Shown here: piece by piece, positions 1-9,046 of the stretch | Position numbering within the stretch: position 1 is the stretch's first letter | Layout of the letters: every line of letters begins with the position of its first letter | NCBI RefSeq assembly: GCF_030056705.1 | Contig: NZ_JASHIC010000020.1 | Location: 1-64,000 of the forward strand | Length of the DNA: 64,000 bases | Reading direction: 5' to 3' | Origin: Flectobacillus longus | GTDB taxonomy: Bacteria; Bacteroidota; Bacteroidia; Cytophagales; Spirosomataceae | Notes under the pieces: generated by a model | Told to the model about the DNA's origin: nothing | What the model saw: only the letters and a program-made list of their open reading frames with translations | The model's database searches: none | Made by a program: the position numbers and the translations under genes

Positions 1-687
1 AAGTTTTACTACCGTATGCGCAATGCGGGTCATCATTTCAATCATAAGCGAGTGCATCGGGTGTATGTTCAGATGGGACTTTCTATTCGTAGAAAGGCTA
101 AAAAACGTCTTGTGGCTAGAGTAAAAGAGCCCTTAGAAGTTCCCCAAAGCTTTACTCAAACTTGGAGCATAGATTTCATGAGTGATGTTTTGAGCAATGG
201 GCGTTCATTCCGAAGCTTTAATGTGATAGATGATTACAATCGAGAAGTACTTTTCATAGAGACAGACTACTCGCTCAAGAGTAGTAGGGTGATTTATATT
301 CTTCGTCATTTGGTGAACAAATATGGCAAGCCTACTAAGATTCGAATGGATAACGGACCAGAATTTGTAGCAAAGCTATCGCAAGAATGGAGTCAGATGA
401 ATGACATCGTTTTTCACTATATTCAGCCAGGGAAACCAACGCAAAACGCCTACATTGAGCGATTTAACCAAACTTACCGCAGACATGTATTAGATGCTTA
501 TGTGTTTGATTCTTTGGAGGAAGTACGCCAAGAAACAGATCTATGGCTGAGGGACTATAATTTCGTTCGCCCGCATGTCTCTTTAGGTGGTATGAGCCCA
601 GTAGATTATAGAATGAAAAAACAGAACACCCTTCTTGGGCTTCGTTCCGCTACGCTACACTCAGCCCAAGAAGGGTTAAAAACATAA
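1..687 (+). CDS. IS3-family transposase (OrfB, DDE/rve integrase), 5'-truncated by window edge
   Basis: This is the catalytic part of an IS3-family OrfB transposase, which cuts and joins DNA ends through a DDE integrase core. The rve domain is clear: SIDFMSD carries the first Asp, RMDNGPEF the second, and the catalytic Glu lies in [13 protein letters not shown], with the IS3 hallmark [14 protein letters not shown] nearby. The C-terminus has the usual YN..RPH.SLGG motif. The frame continues upstream of base 1, so the N-terminal HTH_21 part and OrfA are missing because of the window edge, not decay. An internal ATG at 16 is unlikely to be the true start. The last 20 codons overlap a perfect 14-bp inverted repeat. 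Confidence 0.93.
   Translation, partial: KFYYRMRNAGHHFNHKRVHRVYVQMGLSIRRKAKKRLVARVKEPLEVPQSFTQTWSIDFMSDVLSNGRSFRSFNVIDDYNREVLFIETDYSLKSSRVIYILRHLVNKYGKPTKIRMDNGPEFVAKLSQEWSQMNDIVFHYIQPGKPTQNAYIERFNQTYRRHVLDAYVFDSLEEVRQETDLWLRDYNFVRPHVSLGGMSPVDYRMKKQNTLLGLRSATLHSAQEGLKT
628..676. repeat. 14-bp perfect inverted repeat at the 3' end of the transposase gene
   Basis: The arms are ACCCTTCTTGGGCT (628-641) and AGCCCAAGAAGGGT (663-676), separated by 21 nt reading TTCGTTCCGCTACGCTACAC plus one base. The structure lies inside the coding sequence just before the stop codon. It would form a stable RNA hairpin but no T-run follows, so a role as an ordinary terminator is not evident. Confidence 0.8.
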
Positions 688-743
688 TCAAAGTAGACAG
701 ATTATGTATATTTTTAAACTGTACTAAAAATGGGAAGCCGACA

Positions 744-1117
744 AATCCTCTAAGTCCAGAACTGAAATGTCTCCATTCAGATATTTGTAAAATTGAATTT
801 TATTGTTGTCTGAAATTATACTCATAGTATGGATGCCAACGAGCGTATAATTACCATACACTCCTTTTTTAAATTATTTATGGCAGTTATATTTCATGTG
901 TATGAACCTATTTTAGCTTTTCGTTTCAGTATATTTCTAAGAATAAGTATTTTTCTAAATGTCCAATTTACCTAAAGGGCTTCTATTTGATTAAAACAGG
1001 TAATCTCATCGAAGTGAATAAGTATAAACAAGCAAAGTTGTTTTAAAAGATATGAGTTTAGCTTTTGTGAAAAATGAAACAGCTTGACTAAATGTGACCT
1101 AGGTTAATAACCTACTT
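744..1117. other. non-coding region between IS end and lipoprotein gene
   Basis: I see no supportable gene, RNA or repeat here. A short inverted repeat (TAGGTT/AACCTA, about 1098-1113) lies just beyond the stop codon of the minus-strand lipoprotein gene and may be a weak terminator. Confidence 0.5.
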
Positions 1118-1873
1118 TTATTGATTCTTGATTCTCAAAATACTATATCTTATGGCTTCTTCATCGTTTTGAATATAGTTTTCTTTTATCATAAGTGTGT
1201 TATTATTGATCCATTTGGCGTCTTCTATTCCTTTGGTTTTGAGCGCAACTTCTGCATGTTTAATAATTTTATGATCTTTGATTTCGAATAACATAAAACC
1301 ATTGTAATTGTATTGGGCAATTAAATCGGAAGATACACTTATAAGCCACTTTTGGTCTGGCGAAATAATTGGAGTGCTTACCAAATCTACTTTTTCTCCC
1401 GTATTTTTATTTACTAGAGTAAACATTCCTCCTTCATAAAAATTTACCTTAAATACCCAATAGGGCAGATTTTTAACAGAACCTACATATTCATAAATGA
1501 CAAAATTGTCAGAATTTTCATTGTCATTGCCAGAAAGCACAAGCTTCTCATTGCCATCTATATCTTTAGCATACCAATTCAAACCCTCGTGCCGAAGTCC
1601 AGAACTGTCAACAACATGAAAGGATTTAGTTGGGTACTGATTGTAATTTTTTTTAGTAGATGGCTCAAAAGTAAATGTAAATTGCCCTGATTGAATTTGA
1701 CGCTCGTTGGTATCGGTTGATGCTAAAACTTGGGCTAGGACTTTAGAAGAATGATTTACTGTTGAATCGGTATTTGTATCAATAGTATCATTCTTTCGAG
1801 GTCCGCAATTCCAAATAAAAAATAGAGGAAATGATATAACTAGCAGGTTGAGTAAAATCGGTTTTGAACGCAT
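1118..1873 (-). CDS. hypothetical lipoprotein, 251 aa
   Basis: I do not recognise a family. The N-terminus is a short basic start (MRSKP) plus a hydrophobic stretch ending in FIWNCG, so Cys23 is a probable lipidation site of a signal-peptidase-II lipoprotein, although Asn before the Cys is unusual. The rest is soluble and polar. SPDQKWLISVSSD near residue 165 resembles a WD40/PD40 beta-propeller blade, and the FEIKDHKIIK and ILRIKNQ segments fit a small beta-rich protein. It is monocistronic, with about 190 nt to the upstream neighbour on the same strand and a hairpin between them. Function unknown; an outer-membrane or periplasmic location is inferred. Confidence 0.7.
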   Translation of the reverse strand: MRSKPILLNLLVISFPLFFIWNCGPRKNDTIDTNTDSTVNHSSKVLAQVLASTDTNERQIQSGQFTFTFEPSTKKNYNQYPTKSFHVVDSSGLRHEGLNWYAKDIDGNEKLVLSGNDNENSDNFVIYEYVGSVKNLPYWVFKVNFYEGGMFTLVNKNTGEKVDLVSTPIISPDQKWLISVSSDLIAQYNYNGFMLFEIKDHKIIKHAEVALKTKGIEDAKWINNNTLMIKENYIQNDEEAIRYSILRIKNQ

Positions 1874-1963
1874 GAGATAGATATAGAATAAGTTTTTGAG
1901 GTAACTATTAAAAATATTTCAAAGATATAGGTTTACACAGTATTTCAAAGCTTATACATAAAA

Positions 1964-2013
1964 TTAGCCACAAGCTTTTATAGATTATTCATTCTATAAG
2001 AGCTTGTGGCTAA
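1964..2013 (-). terminator. terminator hairpin downstream of the Dabb-domain gene
   Basis: Arms TTAGCCACAAGCT (1964-1976) and AGCTTGTGGCTAA (2001-2013) are perfectly complementary, and the inner bases extend the stem with one mismatch. It lies about 50 nt past the stop of the minus-strand gene at 2066. Confidence 0.7.
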
Positions 2014-2065
2014 ATAACGAATCGTATAAGCTAACCCCTAATGCCTTACCCCTCAAGCCTCTTTC

Positions 2066-2467
2066 CTAAATCTGTTCGGAGTCATACACAATTACCTTCT
2101 CCCAAAGGTGTGAATAGTCCTCTACAAATTTGAGGTGAATAGGGTGTTTTTGATAGATTTCTTCTTCTTCCAAATTATCAAAAAATAACATCCAAGATAC
2201 CGAATACCCTCGCTCAATTACACTGCGGTTGGTACTTGCAGGTGTACCGATATGATGAAAACGAATGGTTGGAACTTTCGATAATCCTGTCAAACCTTCA
2301 ATGAGTTTGTTTTTGTCGGCCTCACTTGAGGGGTTTTTTAACCAAAAATAAACATGATGGATAAAGATTTTTTTCTTGGGTTTAGCTTCTGTATGTAGGG
2401 CAACTGCTGTTAATGCCGAAGCTGTTGCAGCTTTGGTTAAGAATGAACGTCTTTCTAATTTTTTCAT
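2066..2467 (-). CDS. Dabb (stress-responsive A/B barrel) domain protein with Tat-type leader
   Basis: The 133-residue protein is a short secreted member of the Dabb family, dimeric alpha/beta-barrel proteins of varied or unknown catalytic role. The N-terminus has twin arginines (ERRSFLTKAA, residues 5-14) followed by a moderately hydrophobic Ala-rich stretch, as in a Tat signal. The Dabb core runs from about residue 34 (IHHVYFWLK) through RFHHIGTP to the closing HLKFVEDYSHLWE motif near residues 111-123. It is divergent from the AraC-type regulator at 2697, with about 230 nt between, so the regulator may control it. Family assignment is secure; substrate unknown. Confidence 0.85.
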   Translation of the reverse strand: MKKLERRSFLTKAATASALTAVALHTEAKPKKKIFIHHVYFWLKNPSSEADKNKLIEGLTGLSKVPTIRFHHIGTPASTNRSVIERGYSVSWMLFFDNLEEEEIYQKHPIHLKFVEDYSHLWEKVIVYDSEQI

Positions 2468-2696
2468 GATTGTGTAATGTTTTGAAGTGATGAGCTAATA
2501 AAATGTATATTTCCATTATGCTCTTTATTGATAGATTAAGCTTTTTGTTTACTATTTAATGTTGATTATAAGTAGTTTATCGTAATTTTTATGCTGAAAT
2601 ACTAAAACTTTGATACAAAACTACAAATGATTTTTTCTAGATAATGGTAAAAATCCATTATATCTTGGTAGATAATAAGTAAAATTTCAACAATTC

Positions 2697-3542
2697 ATGA
2701 AACGCTATATTTTACATACTTCTTTCAATATTTATCGTTTTGAGGTCTTGCAATGGGAACATTCAGTGCATAAGCATACGTATTTTGAAATTATTTTTAT
2801 TCTGCGAGGCGAGGGCGTTCATAATCTCAATGGCAACTCTTTTGCCTATAGTGAAGGAGATGTGTTTTTAGTAGGACCAGAAGATTTTCATGATTTTGAA
2901 ATAGCGACTCTGACTGAGTTTTGTTTTATTAGGTTTAATGAATCTTTTTTGAAACAGCAAGCTCATGATGGCAATACTTGGCAACAGATTGTAGAAACCT
3001 TGCTTTACACCTCCTCGCAAAGCCGTGGCTCGATTGTCCATGATTTAGTGGAAAAACAAAAACTCCATCATTTATTACAGGTACTTGAAAGCGAATATCA
3101 AAACCCTGAATCTTCGTATTTTGAAATTATTCGAGATAACCTTATGCGAAGTATGATGATGATTTTAGCGAGAAATTTATTAGGACAAAGTTCTGCCTCA
3201 ATTGCCTCAAACGATTCGGTGGAGGCAATTTTACGCTATATTAAACAGCATATCTATCAACCCGATTTTTTGACAATCGAGCATTTGGCTGAGGTTTTTC
3301 ATTATTCTCCAGCCTATATCAGCATTTTCTTCAAAAGACATACAGGCGAGCCATTGAAGCAATATATTACTAAGCTAAAAATGAGTTTAATAGAAGCACG
3401 GCTACAATTTAGCCAGCACTCTTTGACCGAAATAGCAGATGAATTTGGGTTTACAGATGAAAGCCATTTTTGTAAACAATTCAGGAAATATACAGGGAAA
3501 ACCCCGACCGCCTTTCGGAAAAAACGCCTAATCTCGTCTTGA
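2697..3542 (+). CDS. AraC-family transcriptional regulator with N-terminal cupin
   Basis: This is a 281-residue sugar-type AraC regulator. Residues 10-90 form a cupin-like ligand domain, with H.H.YFEIIFILRG, the EGDVFLVGPEDFHDF turn and a poorly conserved linker after it. Residues about 180-281 form the double helix-turn-helix domain, with LTIEHLAEVFHYSPAYIS as the first HTH and SLTEIADEFGFTDESHF as the second, followed by the family signature F.KQFRKYTGKTPTAFRKK. The downstream secreted glycosidase-like gene in the same direction and the divergent Dabb gene are the likely targets, which is inferred from position only. Effector unknown. Confidence 0.93.
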   Translation: MKRYILHTSFNIYRFEVLQWEHSVHKHTYFEIIFILRGEGVHNLNGNSFAYSEGDVFLVGPEDFHDFEIATLTEFCFIRFNESFLKQQAHDGNTWQQIVETLLYTSSQSRGSIVHDLVEKQKLHHLLQVLESEYQNPESSYFEIIRDNLMRSMMMILARNLLGQSSASIASNDSVEAILRYIKQHIYQPDFLTIEHLAEVFHYSPAYISIFFKRHTGEPLKQYITKLKMSLIEARLQFSQHSLTEIADEFGFTDESHFCKQFRKYTGKTPTAFRKKRLISS

Positions 3543-3699
3543 AATAAAGCTATTTATCCAGACTTTACCCCATAGAATTGGAGTATAAAAATAGGTTTTC
3601 CTCTTAAATTTAAGACGGAAGAGCATTTACTTACCCCTTGTGCTTGTTCTCTGTTTTCGGATTTACCCAATTTTCACTCTTAAAATCAATTCTAAAACT

Positions 3700-5550
3700 T
3701 TGAAAAAAATCGTTTCTATTCCCTGTATTCTTTTAAGTTTAGCCAGTTCTAGCTTTGCTCAAACAGGAAGTGTGGCAGAACCTGTGCGTTTTGTCGGTGC
3801 TCAAACCGTAGATCCTAGTGTGCACGAAGGTCGATTACGATATGCCATTGGTACCGAAAACCGTCAGACAATGCGTGCAAACCGTACTCATCCCGAATAT
3901 GCAGATGGCTTTGGCTGGACATACAACCATGCTTCAAATCTTTGTTACTGGAATAATACGTTTTATCAGCAGTATTTGAGTAACCCAGCCGACGAGCATG
4001 TAGCTCCTGGTCAAACCTTAATCATTAAATCCAAAGATGGGCGCCATTGGGAAAAACCTGAAGTGGTATTTCCTCCTTATAAAGCTCCAGAAGGCGTGAA
4101 AATTCCTGCGGGTTATCATGGCTATATGATGCACCAACGTATGGGGTTTTATGTTGCTCCTGATGGTCGTTTGTTGGTATTGGCGTTTTATGGTCATACC
4201 GACGATCCCTTCGGAAAGGGTGGTATTGGTCGTGTAGTGCGTGAAGCCTACAAAGATGGTTCTTATGGACCAATCTATTTTATTCGTTACGAAAGTGAGG
4301 CTAACTGGAATGAAAGTAATACATCTTATCCATTTTATAAAAAATCTACCGACATAGGTTTTGTGACCGCCTGCGATGCTTTACTGAAAGATAAACTAAA
4401 GACTTTTCAATGGTATGACGAAGACCACGGGATAGATGGTTTTTATAATGGAAACAAGTCTGGACAAGCTTTATCATACTATCATCGTAAGGATGGCAAG
4501 GTGGTTGCTCTTTGGAAAAAATCCTTAGTTGCACTTTCGGAAGATGAAGGCAAAACATTCTCTGAACCAATAAAAGTACCTACTTTTTTGATGTCAGGTG
4601 GTAAACAATGGGGGCAAAAGACTGAAGATGGTCGTTATGCGATTAGTTATAACCCTATCGAACAAACTCAGTATCGTTTTCCATTGGTAGTAGTTACGGG
4701 CGAGGACGGGATTTTGTATGACAATATGCTTCTGATTCAAGGCGAAGTGCCTGTGCGTAGATTTACGGGTCGTTGGAAAGATTTTGGTCCATGTTATATG
4801 CGTGGTATTGCAGAAGGAAATGGTAACCCTCCTGGCAATGATATGTGGATGACTTATACGGTAAACAAAGAAGACGTATGGGTGAGTCGTACCCCTGTGC
4901 CTGTACAATATGCGGTAAAGGGTCTTGTCTCAGATAATTTTGATATATTAGACTCAGAAGGAGCTATTCCTAATTGGAATATTTATGCACCTAAATGGGC
5001 TCCAATTGAGGTAGTAAAAGCTCCCAATAGAACAGGAAAAGCCTTACAGCTGTCGGATACCGATTTGTATGATTATGCTCGTGCGATTAGGGTATTTCAG
5101 GAGGGTACCAAAGCACATACTAGCTTAGATATATTTGCAGATGCTACCAATACAGGAAGACTAGAAATAGATTTGACGGATCGATATGGGAATCGTCCTG
5201 TAAGAGTACGTTTCCATGAAAATGGACAAATAGTTGCTACTGATGGGAGTACTGAAAAAGTCCTTTTGGCGTATCAGAAGGGACAGTGGTATAAAGTAGA
5301 GATTTTGACAGAAGCCAACCTACATGGTAAATATACCCTGTTGATTAATGGAAAAAAGGTTTTAGAAAATGCTCAGTTGGCAGAGTCAGTGAAGTCGATT
5401 GAAAGATTATCGTTACGCACAGGAACTTATCGTAATTTTCCAACTCGTCAGACTCCAAATGAAACTAATGAACCACCGCTGAAAGATGCCGACGAACCAT
5501 GTTCGCCAACAGTATTTTATGTAGATAATGTAATTTTAAAAGGAAATTAA
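3700..5550 (+). CDS. secreted sialidase-like beta-propeller protein with C-terminal lectin-like domain
   Basis: This is probably an exported glycoside hydrolase or carbohydrate-binding protein of the BNR/sialidase superfamily. Two Asp-box-like motifs are visible (SKDGRHW near residue 111 and SEDEGKTF near 281), each at a beta-propeller turn. The last 200 residues, with paired strands such as LEIDLTDRYGNR and WYKVEILTEAN, look like a concanavalin/laminin-G-type module. I chose the TTG at 3700 because it gives a perfect signal peptide (MKKIVSIPCILLSLA then SSSFA-Q). The longer GTG frame from 3640 would put an unnatural 20-residue extension before it. No typical GH33 FRIP motif is seen, so sialidase activity is not claimed. 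It follows the AraC regulator by about 160 nt. Confidence 0.75.
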   Translation: MKKIVSIPCILLSLASSSFAQTGSVAEPVRFVGAQTVDPSVHEGRLRYAIGTENRQTMRANRTHPEYADGFGWTYNHASNLCYWNNTFYQQYLSNPADEHVAPGQTLIIKSKDGRHWEKPEVVFPPYKAPEGVKIPAGYHGYMMHQRMGFYVAPDGRLLVLAFYGHTDDPFGKGGIGRVVREAYKDGSYGPIYFIRYESEANWNESNTSYPFYKKSTDIGFVTACDALLKDKLKTFQWYDEDHGIDGFYNGNKSGQALSYYHRKDGKVVALWKKSLVALSEDEGKTFSEPIKVPTFLMSGGKQWGQKTEDGRYAISYNPIEQTQYRFPLVVVTGEDGILYDNMLLIQGEVPVRRFTGRWKDFGPCYMRGIAEGNGNPPGNDMWMTYTVNKEDVWVSRTPVPVQYAVKGLVSDNFDILDSEGAIPNWNIYAPKWAPIEVVKAPNRTGKALQLSDTDLYDYARAIRVFQEGTKAHTSLDIFADATNTGRLEIDLTDRYGNRPVRVRFHENGQIVATDGSTEKVLLAYQKGQWYKVEILTEANLHGKYTLLINGKKVLENAQLAESVKSIERLSLRTGTYRNFPTRQTPNETNEPPLKDADEPCSPTVFYVDNVILKGN

Positions 5551-5553
5551 GAC

Positions 5554-5606
5554 ATATATTCATCAAAAAGGCTACCAAATTTTGGTAGCCTTTTTGATGA
5601 ATATAT
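5554..5606. terminator. bidirectional terminator, 26-bp perfect stem
   Basis: A perfect palindrome with a single-base loop at 5580. The inner stem is GGCTACCAAA/TTTGGTAGCC flanked by A5/T5 runs and then by AT-rich arms out to 5554 and 5606. It sits between the convergent sialidase-like gene and the permease gene, so it can end transcription from both sides. Confidence 0.9.
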
Positions 5607-5636
5607 GAATGGAATAATCAGATAAACTCTTATGAC

Positions 5637-6845
5637 CTAGAATTTTACTGCGCGTTTGGCAGGGAAATACGAGGCACATAGTGTCATAATGATTACAACG
5701 ATTGCAGTAAAAAAGAAATCATTAAAGCGCATTTCTACAGGATAGGCATCTACCAAAGAACCCACAATACCCATTGACACAAAACCATAAACTTCCTGAA
5801 GCCAACATATCGTAAAGCCTAAAATCAAGCCTACCAATGCACCACTAAATGCTACAATAGCACCTTCGTACAAGAAAATACGTTTGATTACATTTCTCGA
5901 AGCCCCCATAGCACGAAGAGTTTTGACATCTGGTTTTTTCTCAATAGCCAGCATCGAAAGTGAGAAAAAGATGTTAAAGCTGGCAATACCAATAATAAAT
6001 GAAAGTGTAAGGAATACAAATAGCTTTTCGATTTTGATGGCACGCAATAAACTGGCGTGTTGCTCGTCTTGGTTTTGCACAACAAAATCCTCTCCCAACA
6101 AGTCCTGAATTTCACTTTGAATTTGAGGAATTTGTTTAGGGTCTTTCACTTGTATTTCCAATGAAGTGCGCTTGTTGCCATATTCAAATAGCTCTTGAGC
6201 AAAACTAAGAGGCACAAACACAAAATTATTGTCATATTCTTGTTCAATAGCAAAAATACCCGTCGGTAATAGGTTCAAACGATTGAAAGCATCTGTCGAA
6301 TTAAAATCGATAGTTTTACTATGATTGTTACGAGGATACCACGTTTCGAGGGGATAAAAAGCATCTACATCAATACCAAGGGTAAAAGCTACACCAGAGC
6401 CAACAACTGCATAAGAAATGCCTTGACCGCCTAATTTTAGCTCACCGTCAATAATACTTGATTTGAGGCGTTGTTGCTTGAGAAAATTGTCATCAACTCC
6501 TTTTAAAGTTACCACCATTTGGGCTTCTTTATATCTAATTAAAGCACTTTCTTGGATTACTTGCGTAATGGTATTTACGCCATTTACAGCTTGAAGTTTG
6601 GCAAGAAAGGCAGGAGTGCATATAAAGTTTTTCCCTTTTTTAGCACTGATTTTCAATTCGGCATCGAAAGTACGAAAAAGTCCTTTTTGGAAAGCCTCTA
6701 GTCCATTGAACACCGACAAAACAATCACCAACGCCATTGTACCAACGCAAACGCCGAGCATTGAAATCCAAGAAATAAGAGAAATAAAGGAAGTCTTTTT
6801 TCGAGCAATGAAATATCGTTTCGCAACAAAGAAAGGCAAATTCAT
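5637..6845 (-). CDS. LolC/LolE-like FtsX-family ABC permease
   Basis: This 402-residue inner-membrane protein belongs to the MacB/FtsX permease family and is most like LolC/LolE, which pull lipoproteins out of the inner membrane. Residues 1-20 (FFVAKRYFIARKKTSFISLISWIS) are the typical amphipathic start, and the first membrane helix follows (VCVGTMALVIVLSVFNGLE). A large periplasmic MacB_PCD-like domain occupies about residues 50-265. Three C-terminal helices follow, with the conserved EKKPDVKTLRAMGAS cytoplasmic loop between the first two. No ATPase is adjacent; a LolD-like partner would be elsewhere. It lies 172 nt after rbfA on the same strand, with a hairpin between them. Confidence 0.9.
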   Translation of the reverse strand: MNLPFFVAKRYFIARKKTSFISLISWISMLGVCVGTMALVIVLSVFNGLEAFQKGLFRTFDAELKISAKKGKNFICTPAFLAKLQAVNGVNTITQVIQESALIRYKEAQMVVTLKGVDDNFLKQQRLKSSIIDGELKLGGQGISYAVVGSGVAFTLGIDVDAFYPLETWYPRNNHSKTIDFNSTDAFNRLNLLPTGIFAIEQEYDNNFVFVPLSFAQELFEYGNKRTSLEIQVKDPKQIPQIQSEIQDLLGEDFVVQNQDEQHASLLRAIKIEKLFVFLTLSFIIGIASFNIFFSLSMLAIEKKPDVKTLRAMGASRNVIKRIFLYEGAIVAFSGALVGLILGFTICWLQEVYGFVSMGIVGSLVDAYPVEMRFNDFFFTAIVVIIMTLCASYFPAKRAVKF

Positions 6846-6913
6846 GATAGAGTGCTCTTAGAGATAAAATAAACAAATAGAGAAGAAAATTTGAATAAAA
6901 AGAGGTGGAAGTG

Positions 6914-6952
6914 CTAAAACGTAAATTTCATTTCTTAAAATTCACGTTTTAG
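6914..6952 (-). terminator. hairpin between rbfA and the LolC/E-like gene
   Basis: CTAAAACGT (6914-6922) pairs with ACGTTTTAG (6944-6952), and the stem extends inward with one A.C mismatch. No immediate T-run follows, so it may be an attenuator, a processing site or a weak terminator. Confidence 0.45.
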
Positions 6953-7017
6953 TCTTGTGATTGTACTTTCAAAATTAGTAATCCATCATTCCACATAATA
7001 TTGTTTAAAACCCAATA

Positions 7018-7398
7018 TTAATCCTCAATCTCTTCACCTTCTTTCAAAGGTGGAATGTCTAAGCTCGAAATCAAGCGATCCATTTTGGCAGCATATTCGG
7101 CGGTGTCGTCCAAAAAGAATTCTAAATCAGGAATAATACGAGCTTGGTGACGAATTCTTTGTCCCAAAACGCCTCTGATTTGTTTAGTTTTTTCACGAAT
7201 CTCCTGCATCAAACCTTGTTTGTCGTTGGCAAGCATAAAGCTTAGGTAGATACGTGCAATAGATAAATCTGGAGTTACTTTTACATCAGTAATAGTGATA
7301 AAAGCATTACCAAAAGCATTACGCATATCTTTTTGAAAAATCTCACTCAAATCTTTTTGAATCTGACGAGAAAATTTTTGTTGTCTTTTCGAATCCAT
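7018..7398 (-). CDS. rbfA: ribosome-binding factor A
   Basis: RbfA helps late maturation of the 30S subunit and 16S rRNA 5'-end processing, and is needed for cold adaptation. At 126 residues it has the usual length and the single KH-like domain: start RQQKFSRQIQKDLSEIFQKD, then ITDVKVTPDLSIARIYLSF, then the helical RGVLGQRIRHQARIIPDLEFFLDDT segment with the family's interrupted KH signature. The acidic C-terminal tail (PPLKEGEEIED) is common. It is the first gene of a two-gene minus-strand run with the LolC/E-like permease, a linkage also known in other Bacteroidota. Confidence 0.96.
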   Translation of the reverse strand: MDSKRQQKFSRQIQKDLSEIFQKDMRNAFGNAFITITDVKVTPDLSIARIYLSFMLANDKQGLMQEIREKTKQIRGVLGQRIRHQARIIPDLEFFLDDTAEYAAKMDRLISSLDIPPLKEGEEIED

Positions 7399-7573
7399 TT
7401 CCGCTAGTCTTTACAAATTGGCATATTTTGCCTTCTATGAATAAATAAACCAATAGCACTGGTTATCATAGCGATTTTCTGAATGTGCTATTGTAATATT
7501 ACTGCAAATTTCGGGAATTTAATTTGATTAACCGTAATTTCGTGGAAAATACCTTTCAATTAAAGTAGCAGTT

Positions 7574-8971
7574 ATGTTAAGTTTTTTCAGGGTAAATGCC
7601 CTCTACCAAATATTTAGTTTATTAATATTATTAATTGTTTCTCGCTTACCTATCTTTCTTAATGGGGCGCCAGAGCTAATTCCCGAATTGCAATGGATGC
7701 TTGTTGGGGAGCAAATCAACAAGGGTTTTGTGATGTATTCTGATATTTGGGATAATACTGCACCTTTGTCTGCGATGGTATATGCTGGTATCGATAGCAT
7801 TGTTGGGCGTTCGCCAATTGCTTATCAATTTTTGGCATTTTTTGTAGCCGCTTTTCAGGTAATTTATTTCAATGTTGTGATTAATAACAGGGATATTTTT
7901 CCGAAAAGAACCTATTTGCCTGGTTTAATGTATGTTATCTTTTTGAACATTTCGATTGACTGTGCCACGCTTTCGCCTGTGCTTATGGGTACAAGCTTTT
8001 TGCTTTTGGCTTTTGGAACAATTGTCAAACAGGTTAATCGACTTGAAGCTACCGACGAAGTGTTTGAATTAGGCTTTTTGATTGGGGTTGCTACACTGTT
8101 TTATCCTCCAGCGTGCGTTTTTATTTTGTGGGCAATCGCTTCATTATTATTCTTTAGTGGTGCTACTTTGAGACAGCATTCATTGGCTATATTTGGTTTC
8201 TTGTTTCCTTTATTTTTGACTGGGCTTTTCTTTTATTTGGATGGTACTTATGATGACTTTTTCCAAATCTTTATCTCATCGGTATTCCAAATTCGTCAGT
8301 ATAACCTCAATGATTTTCGTACTCTGATTGCTACCTTATTCTTGCCCTTTACTTTTGCTATTTTTGGTTTTTTGAGATTAGTTAATGCTACAGGGTTTGT
8401 CAATTTTCAGCTACGTTGCCAGCAAGTAATGATGCTTTGGGGGGTGACAGGATTTCTTTCGATTGGTTTAATGCCCTTTTTGGCTCCAATGCAGTTTATT
8501 ATTTTTGTGCCAGCTTTGGCATTTTTTGCGACAAACTTTTTTAGTAGTTTCAAAAAACAATGGATGGCCGAAATGCTGTTTATGGGTAGTCTTGCTGTAA
8601 TGACTTTCTTTTATTTTCAAGGAGCCAACGATAGTGATGAGTCTTTTGCGAAACTAAATAATTTGAAAATTAAGAGAAATAGCTCTTTTCCCTTCAAAAG
8701 TAAAAAAGTGTTGGTTTTAGGAAATGGAATGGAGGAGTACTTAGATAACTATGCTGCCACGCCTTATCTCAACTGGAATTTGGCCAAATATGAATTAGAA
8801 AACTTAGATAATTACGAAAATGTGATAAGTATCTTAAGAAATTTTGAAAAAGATACGCCAGAAGTCATTATTGATAAAGCGAATTTAGTGCCTAAACTTT
8901 TTAAAAGAATCCCCGCACTGGCCCGTCGCTATCATGCCGATGGCAAAGGAGTATATCTATTGAATTCGTGA
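7574..8971 (+). CDS. polytopic membrane protein, GT-C-like / DUF6427-like
   Basis: This 465-residue protein has about ten hydrophobic helices over residues 8-375 and a soluble C-terminal tail of about 90 residues containing KSKKVLVLGNG and a Lys-rich end. The first loop (QINKGFVMYSDIWDNTAPLSAMVYAGID) looks like the first periplasmic loop of GT-C glycosyltransferases, where an Asp and a G..PPL-like turn are conserved. I think it belongs to the Bacteroidota DUF6427-type family, but this rests on general resemblance. It is divergent from rbfA with 175 nt between. No operon partner is visible. Function unknown. Confidence 0.7.
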   Translation: MLSFFRVNALYQIFSLLILLIVSRLPIFLNGAPELIPELQWMLVGEQINKGFVMYSDIWDNTAPLSAMVYAGIDSIVGRSPIAYQFLAFFVAAFQVIYFNVVINNRDIFPKRTYLPGLMYVIFLNISIDCATLSPVLMGTSFLLLAFGTIVKQVNRLEATDEVFELGFLIGVATLFYPPACVFILWAIASLLFFSGATLRQHSLAIFGFLFPLFLTGLFFYLDGTYDDFFQIFISSVFQIRQYNLNDFRTLIATLFLPFTFAIFGFLRLVNATGFVNFQLRCQQVMMLWGVTGFLSIGLMPFLAPMQFIIFVPALAFFATNFFSSFKKQWMAEMLFMGSLAVMTFFYFQGANDSDESFAKLNNLKIKRNSSFPFKSKKVLVLGNGMEEYLDNYAATPYLNWNLAKYELENLDNYENVISILRNFEKDTPEVIIDKANLVPKLFKRIPALARRYHADGKGVYLLNS

Positions 8972-9046
8972 AAAATAGCGTTGTTTTATTTATTTTAGTT
9001 AAATTGATATTACAGTTTCAACGATAAAAGCATTTGCTGTACGAAA

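Larger units (their letters stand above)
1..743 (+). mobile_element. IS3-family insertion sequence, 3' part only
   Basis: The window opens inside an insertion sequence whose transposase frame is already open at base 1. The right end is inferred. A stretch ending at 743 reads, on the complementary strand, TGTCGGCTTCCC followed by TTTTTAGTAC, which has the TGT start and AT-rich interior of IS3-family terminal repeats. A second candidate end is at 699, whose complement starts TGTCTACTTTG. The left end is outside the window, so neither can be confirmed by pairing and no target duplication can be scored. Confidence 0.55.

Noticed and set aside
6640-6876. Minus-strand alternate frames over the LolC/E-like gene start
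   Set aside because: They are in other frames of a well-supported gene and have no domains.
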